From NCEH01 sp043195135 (GTDB lineage Bacteria; Pseudomonadota; Alphaproteobacteria; Rhizobiales; Xanthobacteraceae): a DNA stretch of 64,000 bases. Each line of letters starts with the position of its first letter. Within the stretch, counting starts at the first letter, position 1. Where the stretch lies: the NCBI RefSeq assembly GCF_043195135.1, contig NZ_JBAFWP010000008.1. One strand, written 5' to 3'. This document shows, one piece after another, positions 28,289-37,658 of this stretch. A model generated the notes under the pieces. The model was not told the origin of the DNA, searched no databases, and was given only the letters and a program-made list of their open reading frames with translations. The position numbers were made by a program, and so were the translations under genes.

Positions 28289-29080
28289 TTGACGAGCCGC
28301 TTTTCGCTCCGCCTCTCCCTCTTCGGCATGATCGCGCTGGCCTGCGCGCTCACGGCGGGAGACGCGGGTGCGCAGCAGACCCCGGCCGCCGCCGCCGCGC
28401 CCAAGGCGGTGCTCGAATTGTTCACCAGCCAGGGCTGCGCCTCCTGCCCGCCGGCCGATGCGCTGCTCTCGGAGCTCGCCGCCGATCCCCAGGTGATCGC
28501 CCTGACGCTCGCGGTGGATTATTGGGATTATGTCGGCTGGAAGGACACCCTCGCCAAGCACGGCCATTCGGTGCGCCAGCGGGCCTATGCCGAACAGCGC
28601 GGCGACCGGATGATCTATACCCCGCAGATGGTGGTGGACGGGGTCGCCCCCGCCAAGGGCAGCGACAAGGCGGCGGTCGAGAAGGCGGTTCTGCGCGCCC
28701 ATGATGCGGGCTCCACCCTGTTGGTGCCGGTGGCCCTGCGGCGTTCCGGCGAGAATCTGGTGGTGGACGTGGCCGAGGGGACGGACCCGGCCAATCCCGG
28801 CCATGTGCCGAATGCCGCCGAAGTCTGGCTCTGCCCCATCCTCAGCTCCCATACGGTCGCCATCGGCCGGGGCGAGAACCAGGGCAAGAACGTCACTTAT
28901 ACGAACGTGGTGCGCGCCTGGGTGAAGCTGGGCAATTGGACCGGCGGGCCGACGCACTTTTCGGTGCCGCTCAGCGAATTCTGGAACGAGGGCGTGGATG
29001 GCGCGGCCGTGCTGGTGCAGCGCGGCACGTTCCAGGCCCCGGGCCCGATCCTCGGCGCCGCGAAGATCGACCTTAAATAA
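28289..29080 (+). CDS. DUF1223 exported thioredoxin-fold protein
   Basis: 263 residues. A signal peptide (cleavage near GDAGAQ, residue 28) precedes a DUF1223 domain: VLELFTSQGCASCPPAD with the Cys50/Cys53 pair, then VDYWDYVGWKD and YTPQMVVDG. The family has a thioredoxin-like fold and unknown function. No ATG gives a full signal peptide; TTG 28289 does, with AGCAGG upstream. The first in-frame ATG (28328) would shorten the signal. It is followed by the minus-strand RNA region. Confidence 0.8.
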   Translation: MTSRFSLRLSLFGMIALACALTAGDAGAQQTPAAAAAPKAVLELFTSQGCASCPPADALLSELAADPQVIALTLAVDYWDYVGWKDTLAKHGHSVRQRAYAEQRGDRMIYTPQMVVDGVAPAKGSDKAAVEKAVLRAHDAGSTLLVPVALRRSGENLVVDVAEGTDPANPGHVPNAAEVWLCPILSSHTVAIGRGENQGKNVTYTNVVRAWVKLGNWTGGPTHFSVPLSEFWNEGVDGAAVLVQRGTFQAPGPILGAAKIDLK

Positions 29081-29158
29081 CCTGAGCTTACGCAACTGAC
29101 GCTGCGCGTGCGAACGTCGCGGCTCAATCTGCGTTGCCCGGCGTCCTGCGTGCGGGCA

Positions 29159-29182
29159 ATAAAAAAGGCCGCTTGCGCGGCC
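29159..29182 (-). terminator. Rho-independent terminator on the minus strand
   Basis: GGCCGC (29167-29172) pairs with GCGGCC (29177-29182) around TTGC; on the minus strand it is followed by TTTTTTATT. On the plus strand there is no T-run, so it points away from the DUF1223 gene. Confidence 0.85.
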
Positions 29183-29292
29183 CTTGAAAGTTAGAAACTT
29201 GAAGGATGCGTAGCAGTGGCCGGTTCGCCTGTCACCCCGGGGGGCTGGGGGGCTGGGATAGACCGGAGCAACTGCGAACCGGCCCTGCTACG
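29159..29292 (-). ncRNA. Candidate minus-strand small RNA
   Basis: Read on the minus strand, a 19-20 nt arm (29292 to 29274) pairs with a downstream arm (29228 to 29209) with a single mismatch, giving a long stem with a C-rich loop (CCCAGCCCCCCAGCCCCCC). About 25 nt further on is a hairpin GGCCGC-type stem followed by six T residues. There is no minus-strand gene on either side that this terminator could serve. This hairpin-plus-terminator layout is that of a trans-acting sRNA. Length about 134 nt. Family not recognised; the 5' end and promoter are not certain. Confidence 0.6.
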
Positions 29293-29463
29293 TTTGTGAA
29301 TTTGCTCCCCCCGCTTGTCGAGGGCAGGGCCGAATTCCGGCGAGACTGTGATGGACGTTGACGACCCCGTGATCGTGTTTCCGCCCCTCCAGCCGGCTAT
29401 TCAATCCCCTTGAACCGAGCGGCGATGACGGCGATCATGGGCCGTTCGCACCTTGGAGGTCCG

Positions 29464-29820
29464 ATGGGAATCGTTGAACCCATACGCCCCGCCCGCGCGC
29501 CTGCGCCGACGCCCCTCGTCCCTCCCGCCCGCGTCACCTTCGACCGGCGGGAACTGGACCGCATCCTCGATCTCTACGGCCGCATGGTCGCCGCCGGCGA
29601 ATGGCGCGACTATGCAATCGACTTTCTGAAGGACAAGGCGGTGTTCTCGGTCTTCCGCCGCTCGCTCGACGTGCCGCTGTACCGCATCGAGAAGGACCCC
29701 AAGCTCGCGCGCAAGCAGGGCGCCTATTGCGTGGTGTCGCAGACCGGGCTGATCCTGAAGCGCGGGCACGAATTGCCGCGCGTGCTCGCCGTGCTGGAAA
29801 AGCCGCTCGCGGCGATCTGA
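29464..29820 (+). CDS. DUF2794 domain protein
   Basis: 118 residues. ATG 29464 has GGAGG eight bases upstream; the 18 codons before it are not conserved-looking. The body carries VTFDRRELDRILDLYGRMVAAGEWRDYAIDF and YRIEKDPKLARKQGAYCVVS, the DUF2794 signature. Small soluble protein of unknown function restricted to alphaproteobacteria. polA follows 93 bp downstream on the same strand. Confidence 0.88.
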   Translation: MGIVEPIRPARAPAPTPLVPPARVTFDRRELDRILDLYGRMVAAGEWRDYAIDFLKDKAVFSVFRRSLDVPLYRIEKDPKLARKQGAYCVVSQTGLILKRGHELPRVLAVLEKPLAAI

Positions 29821-29913
29821 CTCCGCTGGCCGATGCGGCCGCCGGAGGGGCCGGGAGGGTTGTCGAGGGAGAGGCGCTCGGGCATCGTGCGCGCCTTGCC
29901 ATTGGATGCCCGG

Positions 29914-32900
29914 ATGTCACACGCTCCCAGCCCGCTCAAACCCGGCGATCACGTCTTCCTGGTGGATGGATCGTCCTTCGTCTTCCGGGCCTATTTCCAG
30001 TCGATCAACCAGGACCGGAAGTATAATTTCCGCTCCGACCGGCTGCCGACGGGGGCGGTGCGTCTGTTCTGCACCAAGCTGTTCCAATTCATCCGCGAGG
30101 GCGCCATGGGCATCAAGCCCACGCACCTCGCCATCATCTTCGACAAGAGCGAAGACTCGTTCCGGCGCGAGATCTATCCCGCCTACAAGGCCAACCGCTC
30201 CGAGCCGCCACCGGAACTGATTCCCCAGTTCCCGCTGATGCGCGAGGCGGTGCGCGCGTTCGGCCTGATTCCGGTGGAGATGGCGCGCTTCGAGGCGGAC
30301 GATCTGATCGCCACCTATGCCAGGCAGGCCGCCGCCGCCGGCGCCGATGTGCTGATCGTCTCCGCCGACAAGGACCTGATGCAGGTGGTGGGCGATCGGA
30401 TCGGCATGTACGACCCGGCCTCGGGCGAAGCGGGCGGGCGCGGCGCCCGGCCAGAGCGGCGCATCGGCCTCGGCGAGGTGATCGAATATTTCGGCGTGCC
30501 GCCGGAGAAGGTGACCGACGTCCAGGCGCTGGCGGGCGATTCCACCGATAATGTCCCCGGCGTGCCCGGCATCGGCATCAAGACCGCCGCGACCCTGATC
30601 CAGGAATATGGCGACCTCGAAAGCCTGCTGGCGCGGGCCGGCGAGATCAAGCAGGTGAAGCGCCGGGAATCGCTGCTGAACCCGGAGAATGTGGAGAAGG
30701 CCCGCATCTCCAAGCAATTGGTGACGCTGGATTGCGCCGTGCCGGTGGAGGTGCCGCTGTCCGACCTGGTGCTGGAGCAGCCGGACGGCAAGCGCCTCAT
30801 CGCCTTCCTGAAGGCCATGGAATTCACCACCATCACGCGCCGCGCCGCCGAGGCGTTCGGCGTCGACGCGGGCGCGATCGAGGCCGATCCGGCCTTGGCG
30901 CCGAGCACCACGGGCGGGCTGTTCGGCGCGGAGGAGGACGGCGCCGCGACCCCCGTCCTCGCGCCCGCGCCGGCCTCCGCGGCCTCCGCCGCCGCGAACG
31001 GCGCCACCAACGGCCGGCCGAGCGTGCTCAACCCGGCCGACCTGGTGGCGGCGCGGGTGCAGGAGGCGCGCTCCACCAAGGTGGATCGCAGCCGCTATCG
31101 CATGCTCACGGATCTGGCCGAACTCCAGGCGTGGTGTGCCCGCGCCATCGATCTGGGCTTCGTCGCCTTCGATACCGAGACCACCTCGGTGGACCCGCAG
31201 GCGGCCGACCTCGTGGGCGTGTCGCTGGCGCTGTCGCCCAACGAGGCCTGCTATATTCCGCTGGCCCATCGCGGGGCGGGCGACGGCCTGTTCGAGGAAG
31301 GATTGCTGCCGGGCCAGATCCCGTTCCAGGAGGCGCTCGCCGCCCTGAAGGGGATGCTGGAAGACCGCGGCACGCTGAAGATCGCGCACAATGCCAAATA
31401 TGACGTCGCCGTGCTGGCCCGCCATGGCATCGCCGTCGCGCCGTTCGACTGCACCATGTGCATGTCCTATGCGCTGGATGCCGGCAAGGGCAACCACGGC
31501 ATGGACGATCTCTCGGTGCGCCACCTCGGCCACACCCCCATCGCGTTCGCCGAGGTCGCCGGCAAGGGCAAGGGGCAGGTGACGTTCGACCGGGTCGCGC
31601 TGGAGCCGGCCACCTTCTATGCGGCGGAAGACGCCGACGTGACCCTGCGCCTGTGGCGCGTGTTCAAGCCGCGCCTCGTGGCCGATGGTATGAGCACGGT
31701 CTACGAGACACTGGAGCGGCCACTGATCCCCGTGCTGGTGCGCATGGAAGGGCGCGGCATCGCCATCGACCGGCCGATCCTTGGCCGCCTGTCCAGCGAG
31801 TTCGCCCAGGGCGCGGCGCGGATCGAGGACGAGATCGCGGAGATTCTCGGCGGCGAGCGGCTGAACATCGGCTCGCCCAAGCAGATCGGCGACGTCTTGT
31901 TCGGCCGCCTCGGCCTGCCCGGCGCCACCAAGACGCCGACCGGGGCGTGGTCCACCAAGGCCAATGTGCTGGAGGAACTGGCGGAGGCCGGCCACACCCT
32001 GCCGCAGAAGATCCTGGACTGGCGCCAGCTTGCCAAGCTGCGCTCCACCTATACCGACGCCTTGCCCAATTATGTGAATGCGCGCACGAAGCGCGTCCAC
32101 ACCTCCTATGCGCTCGCGGCCACCACCACCGGGCGGCTCTCCTCCTCCGAGCCGAACCTGCAGAACATCCCGATCCGCACCGAGGAAGGCCGCCGCATCC
32201 GCCGCGCCTTCGTGGCCGAGCCGGGCCGGCTGCTGGTTTCCGCCGATTATTCGCAGATCGAACTGCGGCTGCTGGCCGAGATCGCGGATATCCCGCGCCT
32301 GCGCGAGGCGTTCCAGGAGGGGCTGGACATCCATGCCATGACGGCGTCGGAAATGTTCGGCGTGCCGGTGGAGGGCATGCCCGCCGAGGTGCGGCGTCGC
32401 GCCAAGGCGATCAATTTCGGCATCATCTACGGCATCTCGGCGTTCGGCCTCGCCAACCAGCTCGGCATCGGGCGCGAGGAAGCGGGGCTCTATATCCGCC
32501 GCTATTTCGAGCGCTTTCCCGGCATCCGCGCCTATATGGACGAGACGAAAGCCTTCTGCCGCGAGCACGGCTATGTGGAGACTTTGTTCGGCCGGCGCTG
32601 CCATTATCCCGATATCGCGGCGTCCAACCCCTCGATCCGCGCCTTCAACGAGCGCGCCGCCATCAATGCCCGCCTCCAGGGGACGGCGGCGGACATCATC
32701 CGCCGCGCCATGGTGCGCATGGAGCCGGCGCTGAAGCAGGCGGGCCTTTCCGCGCAGATGCTGCTTCAGGTGCACGACGAACTGGTGTTCGAGGTGCCGG
32801 AAGCGGAGGCGCAGGCGACGCTGCCCGTGGTCAAGCACGTGATGGAGCAGGCGTCGCTGCCGGCGGTCGCGCTTGCCGTGCCGCTGAAGGTGGAGGCCCA

Positions 32901-32931
32901 TGCCGCCGCCAATTGGGAAGAGGCGCACTGA
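29914..32931 (+). CDS. polA: DNA polymerase I
   Basis: 1005 residues with all three activities. The N-terminal 5'-3' exonuclease (about 12-300) opens VFLVDGSSFVFRAYF and has the DNVPGVPGIGIKTA helix-hairpin-helix. The 3'-5' exonuclease keeps its DXE (FDTETTSVDP near residue 418). The polymerase has motif A SADYSQIELRLLAEI (about 775), motif B RRRAKAINFGIIYG (about 826) and motif C QVHDEL (about 951). It fills gaps in Okazaki processing and repair. A low-complexity Ala/Pro linker (about 340-370) joins the first two domains. Confidence 0.97.
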   Translation: MSHAPSPLKPGDHVFLVDGSSFVFRAYFQSINQDRKYNFRSDRLPTGAVRLFCTKLFQFIREGAMGIKPTHLAIIFDKSEDSFRREIYPAYKANRSEPPPELIPQFPLMREAVRAFGLIPVEMARFEADDLIATYARQAAAAGADVLIVSADKDLMQVVGDRIGMYDPASGEAGGRGARPERRIGLGEVIEYFGVPPEKVTDVQALAGDSTDNVPGVPGIGIKTAATLIQEYGDLESLLARAGEIKQVKRRESLLNPENVEKARISKQLVTLDCAVPVEVPLSDLVLEQPDGKRLIAFLKAMEFTTITRRAAEAFGVDAGAIEADPALAPSTTGGLFGAEEDGAATPVLAPAPASAASAAANGATNGRPSVLNPADLVAARVQEARSTKVDRSRYRMLTDLAELQAWCARAIDLGFVAFDTETTSVDPQAADLVGVSLALSPNEACYIPLAHRGAGDGLFEEGLLPGQIPFQEALAALKGMLEDRGTLKIAHNAKYDVAVLARHGIAVAPFDCTMCMSYALDAGKGNHGMDDLSVRHLGHTPIAFAEVAGKGKGQVTFDRVALEPATFYAAEDADVTLRLWRVFKPRLVADGMSTVYETLERPLIPVLVRMEGRGIAIDRPILGRLSSEFAQGAARIEDEIAEILGGERLNIGSPKQIGDVLFGRLGLPGATKTPTGAWSTKANVLEELAEAGHTLPQKILDWRQLAKLRSTYTDALPNYVNARTKRVHTSYALAATTTGRLSSSEPNLQNIPIRTEEGRRIRRAFVAEPGRLLVSADYSQIELRLLAEIADIPRLREAFQEGLDIHAMTASEMFGVPVEGMPAEVRRRAKAINFGIIYGISAFGLANQLGIGREEAGLYIRRYFERFPGIRAYMDETKAFCREHGYVETLFGRRCHYPDIAASNPSIRAFNERAAINARLQGTAADIIRRAMVRMEPALKQAGLSAQMLLQVHDELVFEVPEAEAQATLPVVKHVMEQASLPAVALAVPLKVEAHAAANWEEAH

Positions 32932-33123
32932 TTTTCAACGCTATTTGAATGTTGAAATGATAAAACCACATTCTTTGCGTTGAATGCGGTCCGGGCTTGG
33001 TTCATAACGCACCCAGGCGCCGCGCTTGGCAAAACCGGGCGATGGGCACAGACTGGCAGACCGAACGGCCGCAGCCCGCAGGTTCAGCGCCGCAGGTTTC
33101 CAACCCGACGGAGTTCCAAACCC

Positions 33124-34620
33124 ATGGCCTCTGGGCCTGCCGACAAGCCATCCCTCTCCGGCCGCGCGCCCCGCGAGCGCGGCGGTGCCCGCATGGACAA
33201 GCTGGCGCGGCTGCCGGTGTTCTTCGCCCTCGCCGGCAAGCGCGTCGTGGTGGCGGGCGGCACCGAGCCCGCGGTGTGGAAGGCCGAGCTGCTCTCCGCC
33301 GCCGGGGCCCATGTGGAAGTGATCGCCGCGGCGCCTTCCGAGGAGATGCGCGCGCTCGCCCAATCCGCGCCCGATGGCCCGATCATCCTGGTGGAGCGCC
33401 CCTGGACCGAGGCGGATCTTGCCGGCGCGGCCCTCGCCATTGCCGACGCCGAGGATGAGGCGGAGGCGGAACGCTTCGCCGCCGCTGCGCGTGCCGCCGG
33501 CGTGCCGGTGAACGTCGTGGACAAGCCGGCCTTCTGCGATTTCGCCTTCGGCGCCATCGTCAATCGCTCGCCCCTGGTTGTGGGAATCTCCACCGACGGC
33601 GCCGCGCCCGTGTTCGGGCAGGCGGTGCGGGCCAAGATCGAGGCGCTCTTGCCGCCGGGTTTCAAGGCCTGGGCGCAGGCGGCGCAATCCTGGCGCGGGA
33701 CGGTTTCCGCCCTCGGCCTCAGCTTTCACGGCCGTCGCCGGTTCTGGGAGCAGTTTTCCGCCCGCGCTTTGTTCGCGCCCGACCAGCCGCCGGGCGAGCA
33801 GGATCGTGCGGCCCTGCTGGCCGACGCCGAAAGCGCGCGCGCCGCGCCCGACACGGGATCGGTGGTGCTTGTGGGCGCGGGGCCGGGCGATCCCGAACTG
33901 CTGACCTTGAAGGCGGTGCGGGTGCTGCAATCCGCGGAAGTGGTGCTCTATGACGACCTGGTCTCGCCGCAGGTGCTGGATTTCGCGCGGCGCGAGGCCA
34001 AGAAGATGCTGGTGGGCAAGACCGGCTATCGCCCCTCCTGCAAGCAGGACGACATCAATGCGCTGATGGTGTCGCTGGCGAAGGAAGGCCGCCGCGTGGT
34101 GCGCCTGAAGGGCGGCGACCCCATGATCTTCGGCCGCGCGGGCGAGGAAATCACCGCCTGCCGCCTCGCCGGCATTCCGGTGGAAGTGGTGCCCGGCATC
34201 TCCTCCGCGCAGGGCGTTGCGAGCCGGCTGACCACTTCGCTCACCCATCGCGACCATGCGCGGCGCCTGCAATTCGTCACCGCCCATGCGCGCGACGGCA
34301 AGCTGCCGAAGGATCTCGATTTCAAGGCTCTCTCCGACGCCGCCGCGACCACCGTGGTCTACATGCCGCGCCGGACCTTGCCGGAACTGGTGGAAAAGCT
34401 TGCCGGCGCCGGCACGGATCTCGCCGTTCCCGCCCTCGCGGTGTTTTCCGCGACCCGGCCAGACGAACGGGTGGTGCACGCGTCGCTCGGCGGGCTTTCG
34501 GCGGCCGTGGATGCCGCCATCGAGGCCGGCGCCCAGGGACCGTGCCTCGTGCTCTATGGCTATGCGCTCAGCGAAGGCCTCGCGGCCGCCGAAACGCCGC
34601 GGGCGGCCTCGGCGCGCTGA
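33124..34620 (+). CDS. cysG: Siroheme synthase (dehydrogenase/ferrochelatase and uroporphyrinogen-III methyltransferase fusion)
   Basis: 498 residues. The N-terminal CysG_A/Met8p-like NAD-binding domain (LPVFFALAGKRVVVAGG) is followed at about residue 240 by a SUMT domain: VVLVGAGPGDPELLTLKAVR, VRLKGGDPMIFGRAGEE and VVPGISSAQGV. The enzyme makes siroheme for sulfite and nitrite reductases from uroporphyrinogen III. The start at 33124 has GGAG upstream; ATG 33193 is an alternative that still keeps the whole fold. cysI/cysH partners, often adjacent, are not in the window. Confidence 0.93.
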   Translation: MASGPADKPSLSGRAPRERGGARMDKLARLPVFFALAGKRVVVAGGTEPAVWKAELLSAAGAHVEVIAAAPSEEMRALAQSAPDGPIILVERPWTEADLAGAALAIADAEDEAEAERFAAAARAAGVPVNVVDKPAFCDFAFGAIVNRSPLVVGISTDGAAPVFGQAVRAKIEALLPPGFKAWAQAAQSWRGTVSALGLSFHGRRRFWEQFSARALFAPDQPPGEQDRAALLADAESARAAPDTGSVVLVGAGPGDPELLTLKAVRVLQSAEVVLYDDLVSPQVLDFARREAKKMLVGKTGYRPSCKQDDINALMVSLAKEGRRVVRLKGGDPMIFGRAGEEITACRLAGIPVEVVPGISSAQGVASRLTTSLTHRDHARRLQFVTAHARDGKLPKDLDFKALSDAAATTVVYMPRRTLPELVEKLAGAGTDLAVPALAVFSATRPDERVVHASLGGLSAAVDAAIEAGAQGPCLVLYGYALSEGLAAAETPRAASAR

Positions 34621-34697
34621 ACGGGGCCGGCCCGCACTGGGCATGCGCGCCCGATCTCCTATCTATGGATGAGGCCGGCGGGACGAGGGACAGGTGA

Positions 34698-35510
34698 ATG
34701 GCGTTTTCCACGGACGAGATCGAGCGCTACGCCCGCCACATCGTGCTGCACGACGTGGGCGGGCCGGGCCAGCAGAAGCTGAAGGCCGCGCGGGTTCTGG
34801 TGGTGGGCGCGGGCGGGCTCGGCGCGCCGGTGCTGCTGTATCTGGCGGCGGCGGGCGTGGGCACGCTGGTGCTGGTGGACGACGACGAGGTCTCGCTCTC
34901 CAACCTTCAGCGACAGGTGATCCACCGCACGCAGGATATCGGCCGCCCCAAGGTGGAGAGCGCGCGCGATGCGGTGGCCGCTCTCAACCCCCATGTGGAA
35001 ATGGTGCTGCATCAGGGGCGGCTCGACGCCGGCAACGCGCTCGATCTGATTCGCGACGTGGACGTGGTGGTGGACGGCTCGGACAATTTCGCCACCCGCT
35101 ATCTGGTCTCGGACGCCTGCGTCTTGGCGGGCAAGCCGCTGGTGACGGCGGCGCTCGGCACTTTCGATGCGACGCTCACGACCCTCCGCGCCCATGAGAC
35201 CGGGCCGGACGGCACGCCGAACCCGACCTATCGCTGCCTGTTCCCCGAGCCGCCGCCGCCCGGCACGGTCGCGCCCTGCGCGGAAGCCGGCGTGCTCGGC
35301 GCCCTGGCCGGGCTGGCCGGTTCGCTCGCGGCCCTGGAGGTGATCCGCGCCATCGTCGGCTTCGGCGAGGGGCTGGTGGGCAAGCTGCTGATGATCGACG
35401 CCCGCTCCATGCGCTTCGAGACTCTGAGCTATGCCTATGACCCGGAAAACCCGCTCACCGGCACGGGAACGCGCATCACCGATCTGTCGGAGCACGTGAA
35501 GGCGGCGTGA
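34698..35510 (+). CDS. moeB: ThiF/MoeB/HesA family adenylyltransferase
   Basis: 270 residues. The ATP-binding motif VVGAGGLGAPVL (about 35-46), LVDDDEVSLSNLQRQV (adenylation Arg) and a Cys in TVAPCAEAGVLG are as in MoeB-type E1-like enzymes, which adenylate the C-terminus of MoaD or ThiS. The paired CXXC zinc motifs of E. coli MoeB are not seen. MoaD/ThiS partner genes are not nearby, so whether it serves molybdopterin or thiamine synthesis is open; the symbol is provisional. Confidence 0.8.
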   Translation: MAFSTDEIERYARHIVLHDVGGPGQQKLKAARVLVVGAGGLGAPVLLYLAAAGVGTLVLVDDDEVSLSNLQRQVIHRTQDIGRPKVESARDAVAALNPHVEMVLHQGRLDAGNALDLIRDVDVVVDGSDNFATRYLVSDACVLAGKPLVTAALGTFDATLTTLRAHETGPDGTPNPTYRCLFPEPPPPGTVAPCAEAGVLGALAGLAGSLAALEVIRAIVGFGEGLVGKLLMIDARSMRFETLSYAYDPENPLTGTGTRITDLSEHVKAA

Positions 35511-35560
35511 GGGGGCGGTTATTCCGGAATCCGGTCCGTCTTGATCTTGCCGCCACGAAA

Positions 35561-35732
35561 TCCCTCTCCTCAACCTCCCCCGCAAGCGGGAGAGAGAGAT
35601 CGCGGCTCTGACCGGATCGGGCAGGGGATAAGCGGCGCCATCATCAAGGACCCGCCAGGCGTCAACTCAACGCGTGGCCATGCCATCTGCTCCCTCTCCC
35701 GCTTGCGGGGGAGGGCTGGGGAGGGGGAAGTC
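35561..35732. repeat. Inverted pair of REP-like elements
   Basis: Left element 35561-35600 and right element 35691-35732 share the CCGCAAGCGGGAGAG / CTCTCCCGCTTGCGG core in opposite orientation, between the convergent moeB and glyoxylate-reductase-like genes. The 90 bp between them shows no gene. Confidence 0.85.
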
Positions 35733-35776
35733 CAAGCGATAACGAGCGGGCCAAAAGCGCCGCGCGCAGCCACTCC

Positions 35777-36778
35777 TCACAGCATGGAGGGCAGCACGCG
35801 GTCCGGCGGGCGGTGGCCGTCCATGAAGGTCTTGATGTTGACGATGACCTTCTCGCCCATGTCGATGCGGCCTTCCAGGGTCGCCGAACCCATGTGCGGC
35901 AGCAGCACCACCTTGCCCTGGCGGGCGAGCTTGACGAGCTTGGGGTTCACCGCCGGCTCATGCTCGAACACGTCGAGGCCCGCGCCGGCGATTTCGCCGG
36001 CTTCCAGCATGCGGGTCAAGGCGTTTTCGTCGATCACCTCGCCGCGCGCCGTGTTCACCACATAGGCGTCGGGCTTCAGCAGCTTGAGGCGGCGGGCCGA
36101 GAGCAGGTGATAGGTGGCCGGCGTGTGCGGGCAATTGACCGAGACGATGTCCATGCGGGCCAGCATCTGGTCCAGGCTGTCCCAATAGGTCGCTTCCAGC
36201 GCCTCTTCCGTGGCGGCGGGCAGGTGGCGGCGGTTGTGATAATGAATCTGCAAGCCGAACGCCTTGGCGCGGCGCGCCACAGCCTGGCCAATGCGGCCCA
36301 TGCCGACGATGCCGAGGCGCTTGCCCCAGATCCGCCGGCCGAGCATCCAGGTGGGCGCCCAGCCGTTCCATTCCTCGGGGTCCGAGGTGATGATCTGCGC
36401 GCCCTCGGCCAGCCGGCGCGGCACGGCGAGAATGAGCGCCATGGTCATGTCGGCGGTGTCCTCGGTGAGGACGCCGGGGGTGTTGGTGACGGTGATGCCC
36501 CGCGCCAGGGCGCTTGCCACATCGATGTGATCGACGCCGTTGGAGAAGCTGGCGATGAGGCGGAGATTCTCGCCCGCCTGCGACATCACGGCCGAATCGA
36601 TCTTGTCGGTCACGGTGGGCACGAGCACGTCCGCGGTGCGCACGGCCTCCACCAGAGCGGCATGATCCATGGGCACGTCATCGACGTTCAGACGCGCGTC
36701 AAACAGTTCGCGCATCCGCGTCTCGACCGTGTCAGGCAGCTTCCGCGTGACGACAACGAGGGGTTTGCGACGCGCCAT
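35777..36778 (-). CDS. D-2-hydroxyacid dehydrogenase, glyoxylate/hydroxypyruvate reductase-like
   Basis: 333 residues. NAD-binding motif GIVGMGRIGQAVARR in the middle; catalytic residues of the family are the Arg in NTARGEVIDE, a Glu in EHEPAVNP and the His in LLPHMGSAT. Overall pattern (ASFSNGVDHIDV, TPGVLTEDTADMTMALIL) fits the GyaR/glycerate dehydrogenase group, which reduces glyoxylate or hydroxypyruvate. GGGGAAG precedes ATG 36778; the longer frame to 36844 is not needed. Confidence 0.88.
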   Translation of the reverse strand: MARRKPLVVVTRKLPDTVETRMRELFDARLNVDDVPMDHAALVEAVRTADVLVPTVTDKIDSAVMSQAGENLRLIASFSNGVDHIDVASALARGITVTNTPGVLTEDTADMTMALILAVPRRLAEGAQIITSDPEEWNGWAPTWMLGRRIWGKRLGIVGMGRIGQAVARRAKAFGLQIHYHNRRHLPAATEEALEATYWDSLDQMLARMDIVSVNCPHTPATYHLLSARRLKLLKPDAYVVNTARGEVIDENALTRMLEAGEIAGAGLDVFEHEPAVNPKLVKLARQGKVVLLPHMGSATLEGRIDMGEKVIVNIKTFMDGHRPPDRVLPSML

Positions 36779-36933
36779 AATCTTCCCCGTTCCCGGTTTT
36801 TTAACCCTTCTCGTCCCGTCTAGCAGACAGACGAGGAAACACAAAGGGTATGCGCGCGGCGACCCTTGACGATGTGCGGGTGCAGGCGCACTTCAGGCAC
36901 GCGATTTCACTGAGCGGAGAGGATCAGCGGATC

Positions 36934-37470
36934 ATGCAGGCGAGCAAACGTCAGTCTCTTCCGGCACGCGCGATGGCTCTCCTGCTGGTGTTGGCGGCCA
37001 CCTCCTTCCTCGGCGGTGCGGCCCATGCGGCGGACGATGCCGGAAGCGGCCTGCCGGTGCCGCGTTTTGTCTCGCTGAAGGCCGACAAGGTGAATGTGCG
37101 CACCGGGCCGAACAAGGATCAGGACGTGTCCTGGATCTTCTCGCGCGCCGGCCTGCCGGTGGAAATCACCGCCGAATTCGAGACCTGGCGCCGCATCCGC
37201 GACGTGGATGGCTCGGAGGGCTGGGTCTATCACTCCATGCTCTCGGGTCGCCGCACGGCCCTGGTGTCGCCCTGGCTGAAGAGCGGCACGGCGGTGCTGC
37301 GCGCGAGCGCGGACGCCAATGCGCGGGCGACCGCGCAGCTGGAGCCGCGAGTCCTCGCCACCGTGAAATCCTGCGACGGGAAATGGTGCCGCATCACGGG
37401 CCCCGGCTTCGACGGCTTCATCGAGCAGGGCAATCTGTGGGGCGTCTATCCGGACGAAAAGGTGGAGTGA
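36934..37470 (+). CDS. Exported SH3-domain protein (DUF1058-like)
   Basis: 178 residues. A signal peptide (cleavage near AAHA-A, residue 32) is followed by two bacterial SH3-like repeats: KADKVNVRTGPNKDQDVSWIF with WRRIRDVDGSEGWVYHSML, then TAVLRASADANARATAQLEP with KWCRITGPGFDGFIEQ. Such proteins bind peptidoglycan or other periplasmic partners; function unknown. Divergent from the reductase gene; start chosen at ATG 36934 for the signal peptide. Confidence 0.85.
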   Translation: MQASKRQSLPARAMALLLVLAATSFLGGAAHAADDAGSGLPVPRFVSLKADKVNVRTGPNKDQDVSWIFSRAGLPVEITAEFETWRRIRDVDGSEGWVYHSMLSGRRTALVSPWLKSGTAVLRASADANARATAQLEPRVLATVKSCDGKWCRITGPGFDGFIEQGNLWGVYPDEKVE

Positions 37471-37518
37471 GCCCGCCTGCGGCCGGCTCCCGTCCGCCGA
37501 GGCGCCCGTCTCGCACGA

Positions 37519-37544
37519 AAAAGCCCCCGCGCGGGCGGGGGCTA
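37519..37544 (-). terminator. Terminator of irr (minus strand)
   Basis: AGCCCCCGC (37523-37531) pairs with GCGGGGGCT (37536-37544); on the minus strand it is followed by a T-run (37523-37519). The plus strand shows no T-run, so it mainly serves irr, which ends at 37659. Confidence 0.75.
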
Positions 37545-37658
37545 TGATTTCAAGCCGGGTTTCATCAGGCGGGATACCGGAACGCTCGGCCCGGGGCACG
37601 CGACCCCTCGGGTTCACCCCTTGGGCTCACATCACCCTTGGCGCTTGGGCCGGAGCGC

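Noticed and set aside
29159..29182. Terminator of the DUF1223 gene
   Set aside because: The T-run is on the minus strand only; on the plus strand the hairpin is followed by TTGAAAG.
29209..29292. tRNA gene
   Set aside because: No cloverleaf with T-arm motif; the arms are too long and form one extended hairpin.
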